64,000 nt of DNA from Dipteris shenzhenensis (taxonomy: Eukaryota; Polypodiophyta; Polypodiopsida; Gleicheniales): NCBI GenBank assembly GCA_047967505.1, contig CM106540.1. The stretch is one strand, 5' to 3'. The number at the start of each line of letters is the position of its first letter. The stretch's first letter is position 1. The position numbers and the translations under genes are program-made. Below, one piece after another: positions 10,262-21,000 of the stretch. The notes beneath the pieces are model-generated. The model did not search any database and was not told where the DNA came from. It was given only the letters and a program-made list of their open reading frames with translations.

Positions 10262-13200
10262 GTTCCCCCCCCCAGGCAGGGAATGCACCGCATTTCCATG
10301 CCTAGGACCATCACGCACAAAGAAAGGCTTGAGGTAGCGCTTGTTGATCACCTTTTTGCCATATGGTTCATACAGCTCCTGAACTTGTACAGACCCATTG
10401 CTACGTTCTTTGATGACTTTGTATGGACCAGCCCACAGTGGCAGAAACTTCTTATCCATTTGGTGGTCCAATCTGTTATCAAAGCATAGCACAACATCCC
10501 CCTCAGCAAAGTGTCTTACCCATCCCTTGCGAATCTTAGCATCCAATCGGGCCTTTTGTCGATTCTTTTGGATCTCTGTTTGGTGTAGTGCAAGGCGTCG
10601 GGTCTCATCTAACTTCTCAAGTTGTACCAATCTGGCCTCTACATGTTCATCTTCTATCATCCTCTGTTCCTGCGCCAATCTCAAGGCCGGAATCTCTATC
10701 TCAAGTGGTAAAACTGCCTCAGTACCATACACCAACTCAAAAGGGGTGTGACCTGTAGATGTTTTATGAGTGATGTTGTAAGCCCACACTGCTTCAGTGA
10801 CCTTCTGATCCCATTGGCTCCTATTCCCTGCGGCCATTTTTCCTATGGTTTTACAGAGGAGGCCATTGGTCGGCTCTGTTTGACCCATGGATGCTGGATA
10901 ATAGATGCTAGAAGTGTGATGATCAATGCCCATCCGATCCATGAGTAACTCCACTGCTTCATTTAAGAATGAACTCCCATGGTCAGAGACTATCTCCATG
11001 GGTGTCCCAAACCTTGTGCAGATACGTTCAAATATGAAACTTGAAACTGCCTTGCCATTTGCAGCAGAGAGAGCGATAGCTTCAGCCCACTTAGTGACAT
11101 ACTGAGTGGCTACCAAAAGATACTTCTTTTTGCGGGCAGTCATGGGCAAGGGCCTGACAAAATCTATTCCCCACTTCTGAAATGGATGGATGGACATCAC
11201 TGGGTGATGTTGCCCGGGACGCAAATCCTTCCTACCAAAGAATTGACATGGTTCACAGGTTTTGCAATACAAGGTGACATCCTTGAACAATGTCGGCCAA
11301 TAGTATCCAGCATGTAAAATCTTCTTAGCTGTATAGTCACTGGCATAGTGGCCTCCACAAAACCCATCATGATAATGCTTCAATACCTTAGGCACTTCAT
11401 CTGCATCAATGGCCCGTCTGAGTACCCCATCCATGCCTTGATGGTACAACACCCCATCAAGGAGGGTGTAGCGCCTACTATCTCTGCGGATCTTCTTTCT
11501 CTCATAGCTTGTACTTTCTGAAGGAAAGGAGAAAGCGGTCAAAAACTTATATATACCACCATACCAAGGATCCCCAACTTCTATGGCTGCTACCAGGGTT
11601 ACATCAAGGCACTCCTCTAAATCAATCAAAGCATTCTTCAAGTTGGAACAACCCCCTTTTACAATTTTGAAAGAAAAATCATATTCTTGTAGAACTGCCA
11701 ACCATTTGGCCAACCGGCCCATGGGATTTGGTGATTGAAGAACCTGCTTTGCAAGACCAGTGTCAGTGAGTATAAAGAAGGACCTTCCAGCCACATAATG
11801 CTTAAATTTCTCAATGCAAAACACCAAAGACAAGGCATGCTTGTCGGCCTCGGAATAGCGTCGCTCAGTGTCGAGCAATTGTCGAGAAGCAAATCGAACG
11901 GGATACATGAACCGATCCTCCCCTTGCTGGAGAAGAATACCTGCCAGAGTGTGCTCTCCAAACCCAGGATTGATATAGAAGGTCTTTGACCAGTCTGGAT
12001 TGCGTAGAATGGGTTCTGAAGCCAGAGCAGTCTTGATTTGTGCAAACCCATGATCACAATCCTCATTCCAAGAGAAATCAACCCCATCTTTTAATAGCAT
12101 AGTCATGGGCCGTGTCAAAGCAGCATACTGATCAATGAAGCGGCGATAGTATCCTGCTAGATTGACAAATGAGCGTACCTAACGTTTGGTTGTAGGTGGG
12201 GAGAGCTTGAGGATGGCTTCTACCTTCTCGGGGTCAGGCTGGGTGCCCTCGGATGAGACAACATGTCCCAATAACCTCCCTTGAGTGGCTCCAATGGTGC
12301 ATTTCTCAGGGTTGAGACTGCCATTTGCATCATTGACCCTTTGGAAGGCCAATCGAACCTTCATGATGTGCTCCTTACGTGATGAGAATATACAGAAATC
12401 ATCTAAAAACACCTCCAAGAAATCCCCCAAATAAGGAGCAAACACCATCTGCATGAATCTTTGAAAGGTGGCAGGAGCATTGGTGAGGCCAAATGGCATT
12501 ACTTTGAATGCAAATGTCCCCCAGGGTGTGGCAAATGTGGTTTTAAGCACATCTTCCTCGGCAATTCTGATTTGATAAAACCCAGAATAACCATCACAGA
12601 AAGTATACATCTCATGTCCACTTACCTTCTCAAGAATGAGGTCTTGAAAGGGTAGAGGATGATGATCCCTCTTGGTGGCAGCATTGAGCTTCTTATAGTC
12701 GATGCAGACCCGCCACTTGTTGTTTTTCTTTGGGATGACTACCACTGGTGAAACCCATTCAGTATTGTGAACCGGAACAATAAACCCAGCCTCTACAAGC
12801 TTCTGCAACTCTGATCGCAAAGCGTCGGTCTGTAGGGGCCCTAATCTCCGATACTTTTGAGCCACAGGCTTTGCATCAGGCTTCAGCTCTATCTTGTGCT
12901 CTATGGCAGTCACATGGCGAAGGTGGTGGTAGCTAGTTGCAAAGAGGTCAGGGAAATCTTTGAACATTTCAAGAAACTCATCTTTCTCACCCGGAGTGAG
13001 GTCTGGAGAAAGCATTGATTCGAGCTGTTGAGGACTAGCTGTTATCTTTTCTGTAGGTGGCAGGGTCGGAGACACCCCCATCAGGTAAACTTCCTCCTCT
13101 GAGAATTCCTCCCCGTCTGATTCTTCCATGGACTCAGACACTGAAGATGAGAGAGTATCACTGTCATGCTCCTCTTCTTCTTCCGGTTCCATGGCACCAG

Positions 13201-14935
13201 GTTGCACAGGGATTTTCTCCTTGGAAGCACCAAAAGACATGTGTCCTGTCTTCCAATAGCTGATTGCATCACTTTTTCTCAACCATGGTCTCCCGAGTAT
13301 GGCAGGGTAACTTCTGCCTGTATCTTCAATGTCCACTACATAGAAATTGACAGTGGTGGTCAGCCCGTTGACAGTGATGGGCAAATCCTCAATGACTCCC
13401 ATGGTGGCGAGTCGTCGACCATCTGCTACCTTGATTCGAGTGGAGGAACGCCTTGTACATTTCAAATTCAATTTCTTCATGATGCGGGGCACCATGATAT
13501 TACATGCAGCTCCCCCATCAACACACACATTTTTGACACGGCAATTATCTATGATGACATCTACTGTGTGTGGGTGCCGATCAATTTCTTCAGAGATAGA
13601 AGATACCTCTCGTACCTTTCTCTTTTTCTTACTCTTCCTTGTTGAGAGACCTTGCTGCAGCTCACGTCTCACCTTAGGGCTTAATGCTATTAGTTGAGGG
13701 AGTGTGATGCTCAAAGAACGATGAGCAAGGTCTTGAACGACCGAATAGTCCTCTTGCCCTGAGCCGATGGGAAAATCCGAGGGTGACCACTTACTCCTGC
13801 GAGATCTTTTAGTCTTCTCTGTTGGTGGGTTTGCCATCTCAGCGTCTAAGGGCTCTGAGAAGGACACCTTCTTCCTGGGGCGGCCCGGTCCACGGTTTAG
13901 AGAGGGGTCCGAGGTAGCACGAGTTCTTTTCCCGAGATCAAGGATCTCTACATCAGAATCCTCAGTGCCCGATTCACTTAGAAGATTCACCCTTGGAATA
14001 TTGGGGCATTCTGTGCGATAATGACCCTTCTGGTGGCACTCGTAGCATACAACATTAGCACGATCTCTTGGAGGGCGGTTGGCTTGATTTCTGATGCCCA
14101 CCATCTCAAGCCGAAGATCATTCAGGGCCTTGGCTAGGTCATTGACTCCAGGTTCTGTTGCAGGGGAGGCTTCTTTAGTTGGAGGGGCCACGGGAGTAGA
14201 GAGGAGGGGGGCTCGTGGGTGAGGCTGGGGAAATCTTCGAGGCGGAGGATGAGGATATCCCCCTTGTTGAGGGTAAGCAGCTAAGGGAGGACCATACATC
14301 TGAGGTGGAGGCGGTGGATACATCCCTGAGGGGTGGGGGTATGCCCCTGAGTTAGACCCCCCAGGTTGTTGTTGCAGGAATGGAGGGGGATGTGGAGGGA
14401 CAATCGTCTTCTTTGAAGCGGGGTCAGACTGAACTTTGTCAAACTTTTGAGCAATCTCATGTGCTAGCACCATAGTTTCTGGATTCTCCCATTTAAGCTT
14501 GAGGCGGAATTCATCACTCGCTCCTGCTACAAGGTAGCCCAGCACATGCTGAGTCATTCCAGCTCGAAACCCGGCATTGTCCTCCTGTGTGGCAATCAAA
14601 CGGTCCAGGAGCACGGCCGCTCGATCCACATATCGACGCGCTGTCTCACCTTCTGACTGCTTCAAATTTGCCACCTGCAGGTACACATTCTCTGGCTCCT
14701 CTTCTTTGCCGAAATACTCAATCATTGCTTCTGTCAACCTTGGCCAGCTTTGGCGAACATCTTTGGTTTGCTTCTCATACCAAACTTGTGCCAAACCTTC
14801 TAGAAATGTGGGGAGAACCAATAGCCATCTGTCTTCAGTAAGGAAGTTGAGAGAAACACAACGGCGCTTGAAAGCCACAAGATACTCATTTGGATTTTCT
14901 TCTACCCGTCCACAAAACACGGGAATGTCAGCCAT
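10250..14935 (-). CDS. gag-pol polyprotein of the gypsy element, one nonsense codon
   Basis: One frame of about 1560 codons interrupted once, by TAG at 12179-12181. Order: gag from ATG at 14935; Pro-rich linker; CCHC knuckle CYECHQKGHYRTEC (about residue 295); retroviral-type protease with VDGGAACN in place of DSGA/DTGA; reverse transcriptase with FLDD at the active site; RNase H; integrase with an HHCC zinc site and the D, D, E triad (GIDFV, VSDHGSS, QTEPTN). The TAG falls between KR and VRSFVNLAGYY in the RT connection, where CAG to TAG by one transition is plausible, so the copy is probably non-autonomous unless read through. In the RNase H domain the usual first Asp is Asn/Pro (FYINPGFG), while the Glu and the second Asp (TDTGL) remain. 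The ORF ends inside the 3' LTR. Confidence 0.93.
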
Positions 14936-14963
14936 GCTTGGAAGATGGAAAAGAGTGGCTTAT

Positions 14964-15221
14964 CTATGGACGAACAATAGTAAGAGGAAGCTTGAACTGA
15001 AAATCGGGTGAAGATACATCCAGAAAGCACACATAGGCAGGGTAGGGTGTGACTGGTGTAGTGTGAAATATTACACGAGAAGAATCTTCAGCATAGAATA
15101 GCACATAGACAATCTTAAAAGGACCAATCCTCATGATCTCACTTTGATCATTACACGCGAGGGTTAGAGGTGCGGCGTCGCATGAGGTTGTTCCACAAGG
15201 CAAACAAGAATGCCATGACAA
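14964..15221 (-). other. Short open frame between the CCHC ORF and gag
   Basis: 85 codons with no recognisable motif, just before gag. It may be chance or an untranslated spacer. Confidence 0.2.
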
Positions 15222-15292
15222 ATGTCAACAGTTGGAGAGCTTGCACATCACCTTCAGCTTCTTCCAGTTCTTGTAGTCGCCACTCTATTTCT

Positions 15293-15439
15293 TCAAGGGG
15301 TGTGCGGTCTGGCATCCTTCTTTTGAGCAATGTCCTTGAGAATCCTCCTGATGGTCTGCCGAAGTCGGTGAACTCGTATCAAGTAGGCCCAACACTTAGT
15401 TTCATGATGACCACAACCTTTGCATTCCTTACAAATGAT
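15293..15439 (-). pseudogene. CCHC zinc-knuckle ORF split by the MITE
   Basis: Minus-strand frame with CKECKGCGHHETKC, a CX2CX4HX4C nucleocapsid-type knuckle, followed by a basic helix to a stop at 15293. Counting across the MITE and one 8-bp duplication, the frame would continue upstream into about 15790 in a register overlapping the RNase H ORF by +1. So before the MITE landed this was probably a small basic zinc-knuckle protein overlapping the RNase H reading frame. It lies upstream of gag, which has its own knuckle. Confidence 0.6.
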
Positions 15440-15685
15440 CTCGGGGGGGTCACTCATTATATGTAACCCTATCACGTGAGTTCAACAGAAGGATTTTTTT
15501 AATATCTAAATTTGACAAAAGTTAATTTACATAAGGGAGTATTTAAAACAAATTTCAAAAAAATTTACAGATTTGTATAGAAAAAGGGTACATTTTATTA
15601 ATAAAAATTTTACAGATAAGGGATTTTAGAAATATGCCTTAAACGCACGTGATATAGAGGGTTTATACATAGTGACCCCCCTGAG
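15440..15685. mobile_element. MITE, hAT-like, copy 1 (inside the gypsy element)
   Basis: It is 246 bp with terminal inverted repeats CTCGGGGGGGTCACT (15 nt, one mismatch here at CTGAG) extending imperfectly to about 40 nt. The interior is AT-rich and non-coding. A perfect 8-bp duplication CAAATGAT flanks it (15432-15439 and 15686-15693). The 8-bp duplication suggests the hAT superfamily, although the terminus is not a typical hAT CAGGG. A second copy is at 44508-44754, about 85% identical by eye. Confidence 0.93.
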
Positions 15686-16177
15686 CAAATGATCACCCTC
15701 CTTCGTGGCTTGCGGCTTGGTTGGGGTGGCGCTTCCACTCGCGTCATGCATGATTGAAATACAAGCTTCACGTGCCAAGAAATCAGCAACAAGATTTCGA
15801 GCTCGAGGGATATGCTGAATTTTTACCTCTTCAAATTGGTTGCAAAGTTCCAAGGCTTGTTGATGTCGTGGAACCAAGCCTTTGCTCCGCACCTTCCACC
15901 TTCCACTAACTTGTTCACACACTAGTTGAGAATCTCCTTGCACCTCCAATTGCTTGGCATGATGTTCTTGTGCCTTTTGTAGCCCAAAAATGAGCGCCGA
16001 GTACTCAGCTTGATTGCAAGTACTTGCGGGCGAAGACTTGCTATAACAAAACTCCTCACCACTCGGTGAAGTGAGCTTCACACCCACGCCAGCCGCCTTG
16101 GTCGAAGGTTTGTAAGCTCCATCAAATTGAAGAATCCAAGATGTCATCACACCAAGACGAGAATTCGGACATCCCAA
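15626..16177 (-). CDS. Separate RNase H (archaeal/plant RNase HI type) upstream of gag
   Basis: Probable start is the Met before TSWILQFDGAYK at about 16147; the frame is open from 16177. It carries a complete set of RNase H acidic residues: D in QFDGAY, E in QAEYSALI, D in QGDSQLV and the late D in VADFLARE. This is the RVT_3 type found as a second RNase H (aRNH) in Tat-type elements, where it normally lies between RNase H and integrase. Here it is a free-standing minus-strand ORF between the 5' LTR and gag. Its last 17 or so codons and stop (GVTMYKPSISRAFKAYF) are supplied by a MITE. Without the MITE the frame would stop a few codons after GDHL. It could be a host capture or a relocated element domain. 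Confidence 0.85.
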   Translation of the reverse strand: MGCPNSRLGVMTSWILQFDGAYKPSTKAAGVGVKLTSPSGEEFCYSKSSPASTCNQAEYSALIFGLQKAQEHHAKQLEVQGDSQLVCEQVSGRWKVRSKGLVPRHQQALELCNQFEEVKIQHIPRARNLVADFLAREACISIMHDASGSATPTKPQATKEGDHLLRGVTMYKPSISRAFKAYF

Positions 16178-16370
16178 GTTTCTCGGTAGTCCAAGATAGG
16201 TAGGAGGAGAGGGTGGGGAGAATTCAACACTTGAGCCAAACGTTCAGCACCAAATAAACTTGCAATTCTTTGTTGATAGTTTATCTTAAGCCCAAAAAGA
16301 ATTACAATTTGAAGCTCGAAATGAGGCACAAAAGGCTAATTAGGTACAAATGGATTCCTTGGCCGAAACA

Positions 16371-16784
16371 TTACCAACCATAGCCGAGGCCTAGAAACCT
16401 TTGTAATGAGATTGTAAATAAACCATTCAGGACGAGCTTTTCCACAGGAATCAACAGCAGGCAGATGCGCCAAATCTCTCCCCAAGCTTGGGGAGCATCC
16501 CACCCTTCGAAGAAGGAGACCGTTTTGATTACCTCTGAAGTAGCAAGTAGTTCGATCACCGCACAATGAGTAGAAGTAAAGTCAAAATCCTCCCAGCGTA
16601 TCAGTAGTTCGTCACCATGAATCATCCACGGTGTGTCATTCCACCCGTCATCACCATCAATAATGCACTGGACAATCAGCCGTTGAAGGTCGACATGAAG
16701 ATCAAGGAATACATCTCGTGCATTGGTAGCCGTAAGGTGCGGAGGAACAGGCACCAATTCCTTAAACGCGTCGAGAAGTGACAT
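16371..16784 (-). CDS. Unknown ORF in the 5' part of the gypsy element
   Basis: 137 codons from ATG at 16784, same strand as gag-pol, between the leader repeats and the RNase H ORF. Trp-rich stretches (DGWNDTPWMIHG, FFEGWDAPQAWGEIW) and a hydrophobic C-terminus are visible. No family is recognised. Its position resembles the extra ORF1 upstream of gag in Ogre/Tat elements; homology to that is not shown. Confidence 0.45.
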   Translation of the reverse strand: MSLLDAFKELVPVPPHLTATNARDVFLDLHVDLQRLIVQCIIDGDDGWNDTPWMIHGDELLIRWEDFDFTSTHCAVIELLATSEVIKTVSFFEGWDAPQAWGEIWRICLLLIPVEKLVLNGLFTISLQRFLGLGYGW

Positions 16785-17173
16785 AAATGTCCACCCTTCT
16801 CGTGAGGCGTGCGTCCGTGAAGTGGGCTTGGAGAAGTTCTGAATTGGCGATCTAGCAAGAGAAGTGGATAGAGAACATAAAATGAAATATTTTTGCTTTT
16901 TACATCAAGAGCAAACTCCTTATGGTTAGAGAGTTACAGCTCCCGCAAATTCAATATATGAATAAAAATCATTACAATTTTACCACTTCCAACTTGCTGG
17001 CCCAATGATAAGACTTTCTTTTGTGAAGGGGGAGGTCTTGGGTTCCAATCCTACTCTTTAATAAAAAGAGAGGAGAGGAGAGGAGAAGGAGAAGAGAAAG
17101 AGAGAGAGAAGGAGAAGAAGAAGAAGAGAATAGATAGGGGGGCGCGGGATCTGCTGTTACTCTTTTGCAGGGG

Positions 17174-17375
17174 CTCAGGAAACAGTCCGCGACCAGAGCA
17201 GTCCAGAGAACTGTCCGCGCAGAAAACTGTCCGCAGCCAGAAGTCGCGGCAGTCTCAGGAAACAGTCCGCGACCAGAGCAGTCCAGAGAACTGTCCGCGC
17301 AGAAAACTGTCCGCAACCAGAAGTCGCGGCAGTCCAGAGAACTGTCGCGCAGAAAACTGTCCGTAGCGAATGCAC
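17174..17375 (-). repeat. 80-bp GC-rich tandem repeat in the gypsy leader
   Basis: About 2.4 units with an 80-bp period; AACAGTCCGCGACCAGAGCA recurs at 17181 and 17261. It lies just inside the 5' LTR, so it would be in the RNA leader, with AGAACTGTCCGCGCAGAAAA as internal sub-repeats. A structured packaging or translation signal is possible. Confidence 0.85.
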
Positions 17376-17488
17376 ACGCAGTAGCTTAGAAAGAGCACGG
17401 ATGGTATAGTTTTGTTGATGTAACCCGTACAAATAGAAGATTCGCCAACAGCCGTGGAGATTCGTATCCCAGCAGCCACACCAAAACT

Positions 17489-18478
17489 TTTAGCCGGAAA
17501 AGAAACCGAGACCAAAGGCTAGAGACTAAGTATGGTGACGCTCAAAGGCCATAGAGAGAAGGAGATCACGAGGGCGAAGGGATGTCATAGGGGTGAATAA
17601 GGAATTAGAAGTGGAGGGAAGGAAAAGGGAGACTATGACACAAGGGGAAAGGGAGAGTGGGAAGAGAAGCAAGTACATGATAGGAAGAGGAATGTTGAGA
17701 TGTAGACATCAAGGGAAGTGAACCATACTTTATTGGAAAGGAGGGATGAGAGGGAAATATCAAAATACTAGCTAGGTGGCTTTACAAGAATGAGCGTGTC
17801 ACATCAAGGAATTCCCCCTTCCTTTTATAGCCAAAAGAGGGGGTCTCTCCACATTAATGTATCCTCCCACATGCATGGTGTGTGTGGAAAAGTCTCCCAT
17901 GTGGGCTAGGTGGGTACGCACTCTCAATTGTATGCGACAACCCTTTGCCTCAATTTTTCCGCATAAATCAAGCCCCATATCACAAGTTTATGATACTCCC
18001 TAGGTCTCTTCCAATTTTATAATAGGTTCAAACCTCTAGGAGGACAAGTGGAGGGTTGGCACAAGGAATCTTGCCACCTCGTCCTACTTTCCCCATTATT
18101 TAACTAGCTCTCTTTGTCCTTCTATACCTCCCCCACATGGGCCTATCCCATATGGAGGGAATAACTCAATATAATAGCCATCTCCACCCATTTTATATTG
18201 CTTCTCCCTTGGCCTATGAGCCTTATCTCAATTATTGCATCCTAGGTGGAGGGGTGGCACATGGAGGAGCCATACCACCTTGCATTTTATAATATTACTA
18301 TTATGGATTATGTACAACACACCTTATGGGTCCTCTTACATGGAAGGGTGGCACATGGTCATGCCTTGCCACCTCAACCTTGGGCCCTATGCACACCATA
18401 TTTGATTATACTATTGCCACATATACAATCACACATACATATTAATGCCTTTTTCCTTAGACAATTTTATCCATAACA
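17489..18478 (-). repeat. 5' LTR of the gypsy element
   Basis: 990 bp, one visible difference from the 3' LTR. Just inside it, on the minus strand, is TTTTGGTGTGGCTGCTGGG, whose TGG start suits a primer site; I could not assign the tRNA. Confidence 0.95.
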
Positions 18479-18483
18479 CTAGT

Positions 18484-19184
18484 CATTGTCTTAGAGGGAA
18501 AGTGGGAGAAGGAGAGTGAGGGAGCAATAGTGAGGGATGCACAGTGAGCTGCCCCTCCTTCAAGAGTGATAGAAAGTGAGGGAAGACGTAAAGTGAAAGA
18601 TGAATACAAGTTAATCAGAAGGATTAGGATGTAAGAAATAAGAGAGTGTTTGTGGAAGGACTATGATGGAAGATTACAAGTGCACTATGGCACGATGTGT
18701 TCGCTATGATAAGGATAAGGGTTGAAATAAAGTGAGAGAAGCATTGGAAATGCTCCACTTTAAGTGAGTGGAGACTGTCCAACTGAATAAAATTTTGTAG
18801 AGCATTGGGAATGCTGTACTTTAAGTGAGTGGAGCATTGGGAATTGATACTTTGCCATGAAATATATTACAAATATTACATCATCACATATTCATATCAA
18901 AATTCTCATCACAGAAGGTTATATTTCCTAATAATCACATCATCACACATTCATATCATAAAATTGTGTGCATGAAATAAATATATAAATATCATGACTA
19001 AATGCCACTTAAGTAATAAGTCAAAAATCGGTGTATAATCAACAAAAACTACATCATGATTCATACATTGCAACAAATAAATGTCAACCATAATATTCAT
19101 GGAGTAAACAACATCATGAGAATATGCTCCTCATGCATATATACAAACACAACATCATACATGCATCACAACTCTTCTGATGCT
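18484..19184. other. No gene seen; short local repeats
   Basis: Right flank of the gypsy insertion. A duplicated phrase ACTTTAAGTGAGTGGAG occurs near 18759 and 18817 with GAGCATTGG(G/A)AAT on either side. The rest is AT-rich. Confidence 0.6.
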
Positions 19185-19450
19185 TCTAGTGGAGAGTGTG
19201 GCAACTCTTCTGATGCTTCCAATGGAGGCTGTGGTGCTCTAAATGTACACTCAGTCTCTACTTCTTCTGTAGTATGTAGTGCTTTCGGAGTAGACTCAGT
19301 ATCCTCTTCCTTAAAGCGGAAGCTGTGGCAACTCTTTTGATGCTTTCAGTGGAGGCTGTGGTGTTGTAGGTGTACATTGAGTCTCTACTTCTGTAGTGTG
19401 TAGTGCTTCCATAGTAGACTCAGTCTCCTCTTCCTTAAATGCAAGCTCTG
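19185..19450 (-). repeat. Tandem duplication in the 3' end of Ulp1-like copy A
   Basis: Two diverged units of about 130 bp, each running from CAACTCTT(C/T)TGATGCTT through GTAGACTCAGT and CCTCTTCCTTAAA. On the minus strand the inner unit encodes the Glu/Thr-rich C-terminal tail of the ORF ending at 19311. Confidence 0.75.
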
Positions 19451-20647
19451 ATATTGCTTCAGTTGCACGTTGTATTCTAATGGCAGCAATTAGGTCTAGA
19501 ATGATTTCAACCCTAAACAATTGTATATCCTTCTCTGAATATTTGAGCTCCAAAGAGTCTTCCGATGAGATCTGTGGCTTAAGTGATAAAATTTCTTTAA
19601 AAATCAACATGCAGTTGTAGGCAACTCTCCACCCACAACTATGCCCATCTTCCTGCTCTACTACTAAACGCTTTTGGAAGTCTACTGAGTCTTTGTACTG
19701 TCCTGTTTCTCTGATAGTAGATACCAACTTCTCAATCGACCTGCTCATCATGACAAATTAAAAAAACTTAGTGTGTCTATTACATAAGGTACATAATATA
19801 GAAGTAACATTAGATTAATAGAATACTTATGTTTGCACTGAGCCATGAAAGCCTGCAATCGAGTTAACAAACCAACAATAGTTATCTTCAAGGTCCCAAA
19901 CCACCAGACTCCAATGTTCCCTACACAAATAATTAAGAGCCATTATTATTTAACACAATGTTGCCAGTATAAGATGAAAATAAAGGTTGCCATGATACTT
20001 ACATCTCGTGATATGCCATAAATAGGACTCACACGCCATGTAAATATAAAGGCTATAACCATTTACAAACATCGGCTATCGTCTTTCTACTATCGCTAAG
20101 TATAGAAGAAAGGAGGGAATCCAATGTATACACACAATTTTGTACGGCTCTACCAAATCGTGAGATTTTTATACTACACCAACAAGTAAATGAATATTAG
20201 CTTATTAGATTTAATCAAAATATTGAATTATCAAGCAGAGAAAAAGTTTGTATCAAACCTGAGAATGGCCATCATAACATTGTTATTGACCTTATTTGAA
20301 GCTCTAGAGAGGATTGAAATCTCCTCTCCCCCAAATTCAAGATACTGAGGTCTATGTTGAATCATAACCCTAACATTAAAAGAGCTTCCCAATTCTTCCA
20401 ATGGATCCATGTTTGTAGAGTTGAGGTCTTCTATCCCCTTTGACTCTTTGACGGCATTCATTTCGCACTCCTCTGAGCCATTATCTATTTGCCTTATGGG
20501 AGGGTCCATAATGTCGCCCTTAATGATTGCTCGAATGGTACATGTTATAAATGCATAGAGATGCAAATCCATATATGTTGACAGTGTGGTGTCATTTTGT
20601 ATCTCAAAAATTTGACCAAGTACCAAAAAGAAATTGTAGCCCATCAC
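19311..20647 (-). pseudogene. Ulp1/C48-like cysteine protease, copy A
   Basis: Minus-strand exons: N-terminal 20647-20259 (ends before a GTTTGATA donor); about 20178-20004 (...TIADVCKWL..., with in-frame stops); about 19921-19853 (EHWSLVVWDLEDNYCWFVNS); and 19751-19311 (VVEQEDGHSCGWRVAYN). C48 proteases use His (HW), Asp, Gln and Cys in this order. Here His, Gln and Cys are in place, with Asn (VNS) at the usual Asp. Stops in the second exon mark decay. If functional it would cleave SUMO-like conjugates, but plants carry many transposon-borne Ulp1 relatives, and this resembles those more than a housekeeping gene. Confidence 0.7.
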
Positions 20648-20690
20648 AGATGTGGCTATTCTCTTGATGTGATACCTGACATGTTATATA

Positions 20691-20988
20691 TGTTGAGATA
20701 TGAAGCTCTACCCCCGATACATCTCCTGGATGACTATCATTTATGTCACCGCCTATGTTAGTTGTACTCGTGGTGTAGTTAGACTACCACATATGTTTTT
20801 GGTTTGGGTTCACATATGAACCACGTATTCTAGGTTTTGACATATAGGGTATTTCCCTCTTCTATTGTATTGTTGTTGTGTGCAAAAGTGAAGAAAGGCT
20901 TCACCCTCCAACCTTGTGTCCTCTCTCTTTTGTGTGTTGTGAAGAAAGCTGAACTTGAGTCTCCTATCTCTCTCCCTTATTCTTTACA
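20691..20988 (+). repeat. 5' LTR of copia element 1
   Basis: 298 bp; followed directly by the primer site. Confidence 0.95.
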
Positions 20989-21000
20989 TGGTATCAGAGC
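20989..21000 (+). other. Primer binding site, tRNA-iMet
   Basis: Exact TGGTATCAGAGC immediately after the 5' LTR. Confidence 0.9.

Larger units (their letters stand above)
9272..18478 (-). mobile_element. Young full-length Ty3-gypsy LTR retrotransposon
   Basis: LTRs of 990 bp (9272-10261 and 17489-18478) are the same length and differ, by eye, at one base (T at about 9999, A at about 18216). A perfect 5-bp duplication CTAGT flanks the element (9267-9271 and 18479-18483). It reads on the minus strand: 5' LTR, GC-rich tandem leader, an unknown ORF, a separate RNase H ORF, a CCHC ORF split by a MITE, then gag-protease-RT-RNase H-integrase, a polypurine run of G, and the 3' LTR. There is no chromodomain, which points to the non-chromovirus lineages such as Tat. 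LTR identity means insertion was very recent on an evolutionary scale. Confidence 0.95.
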
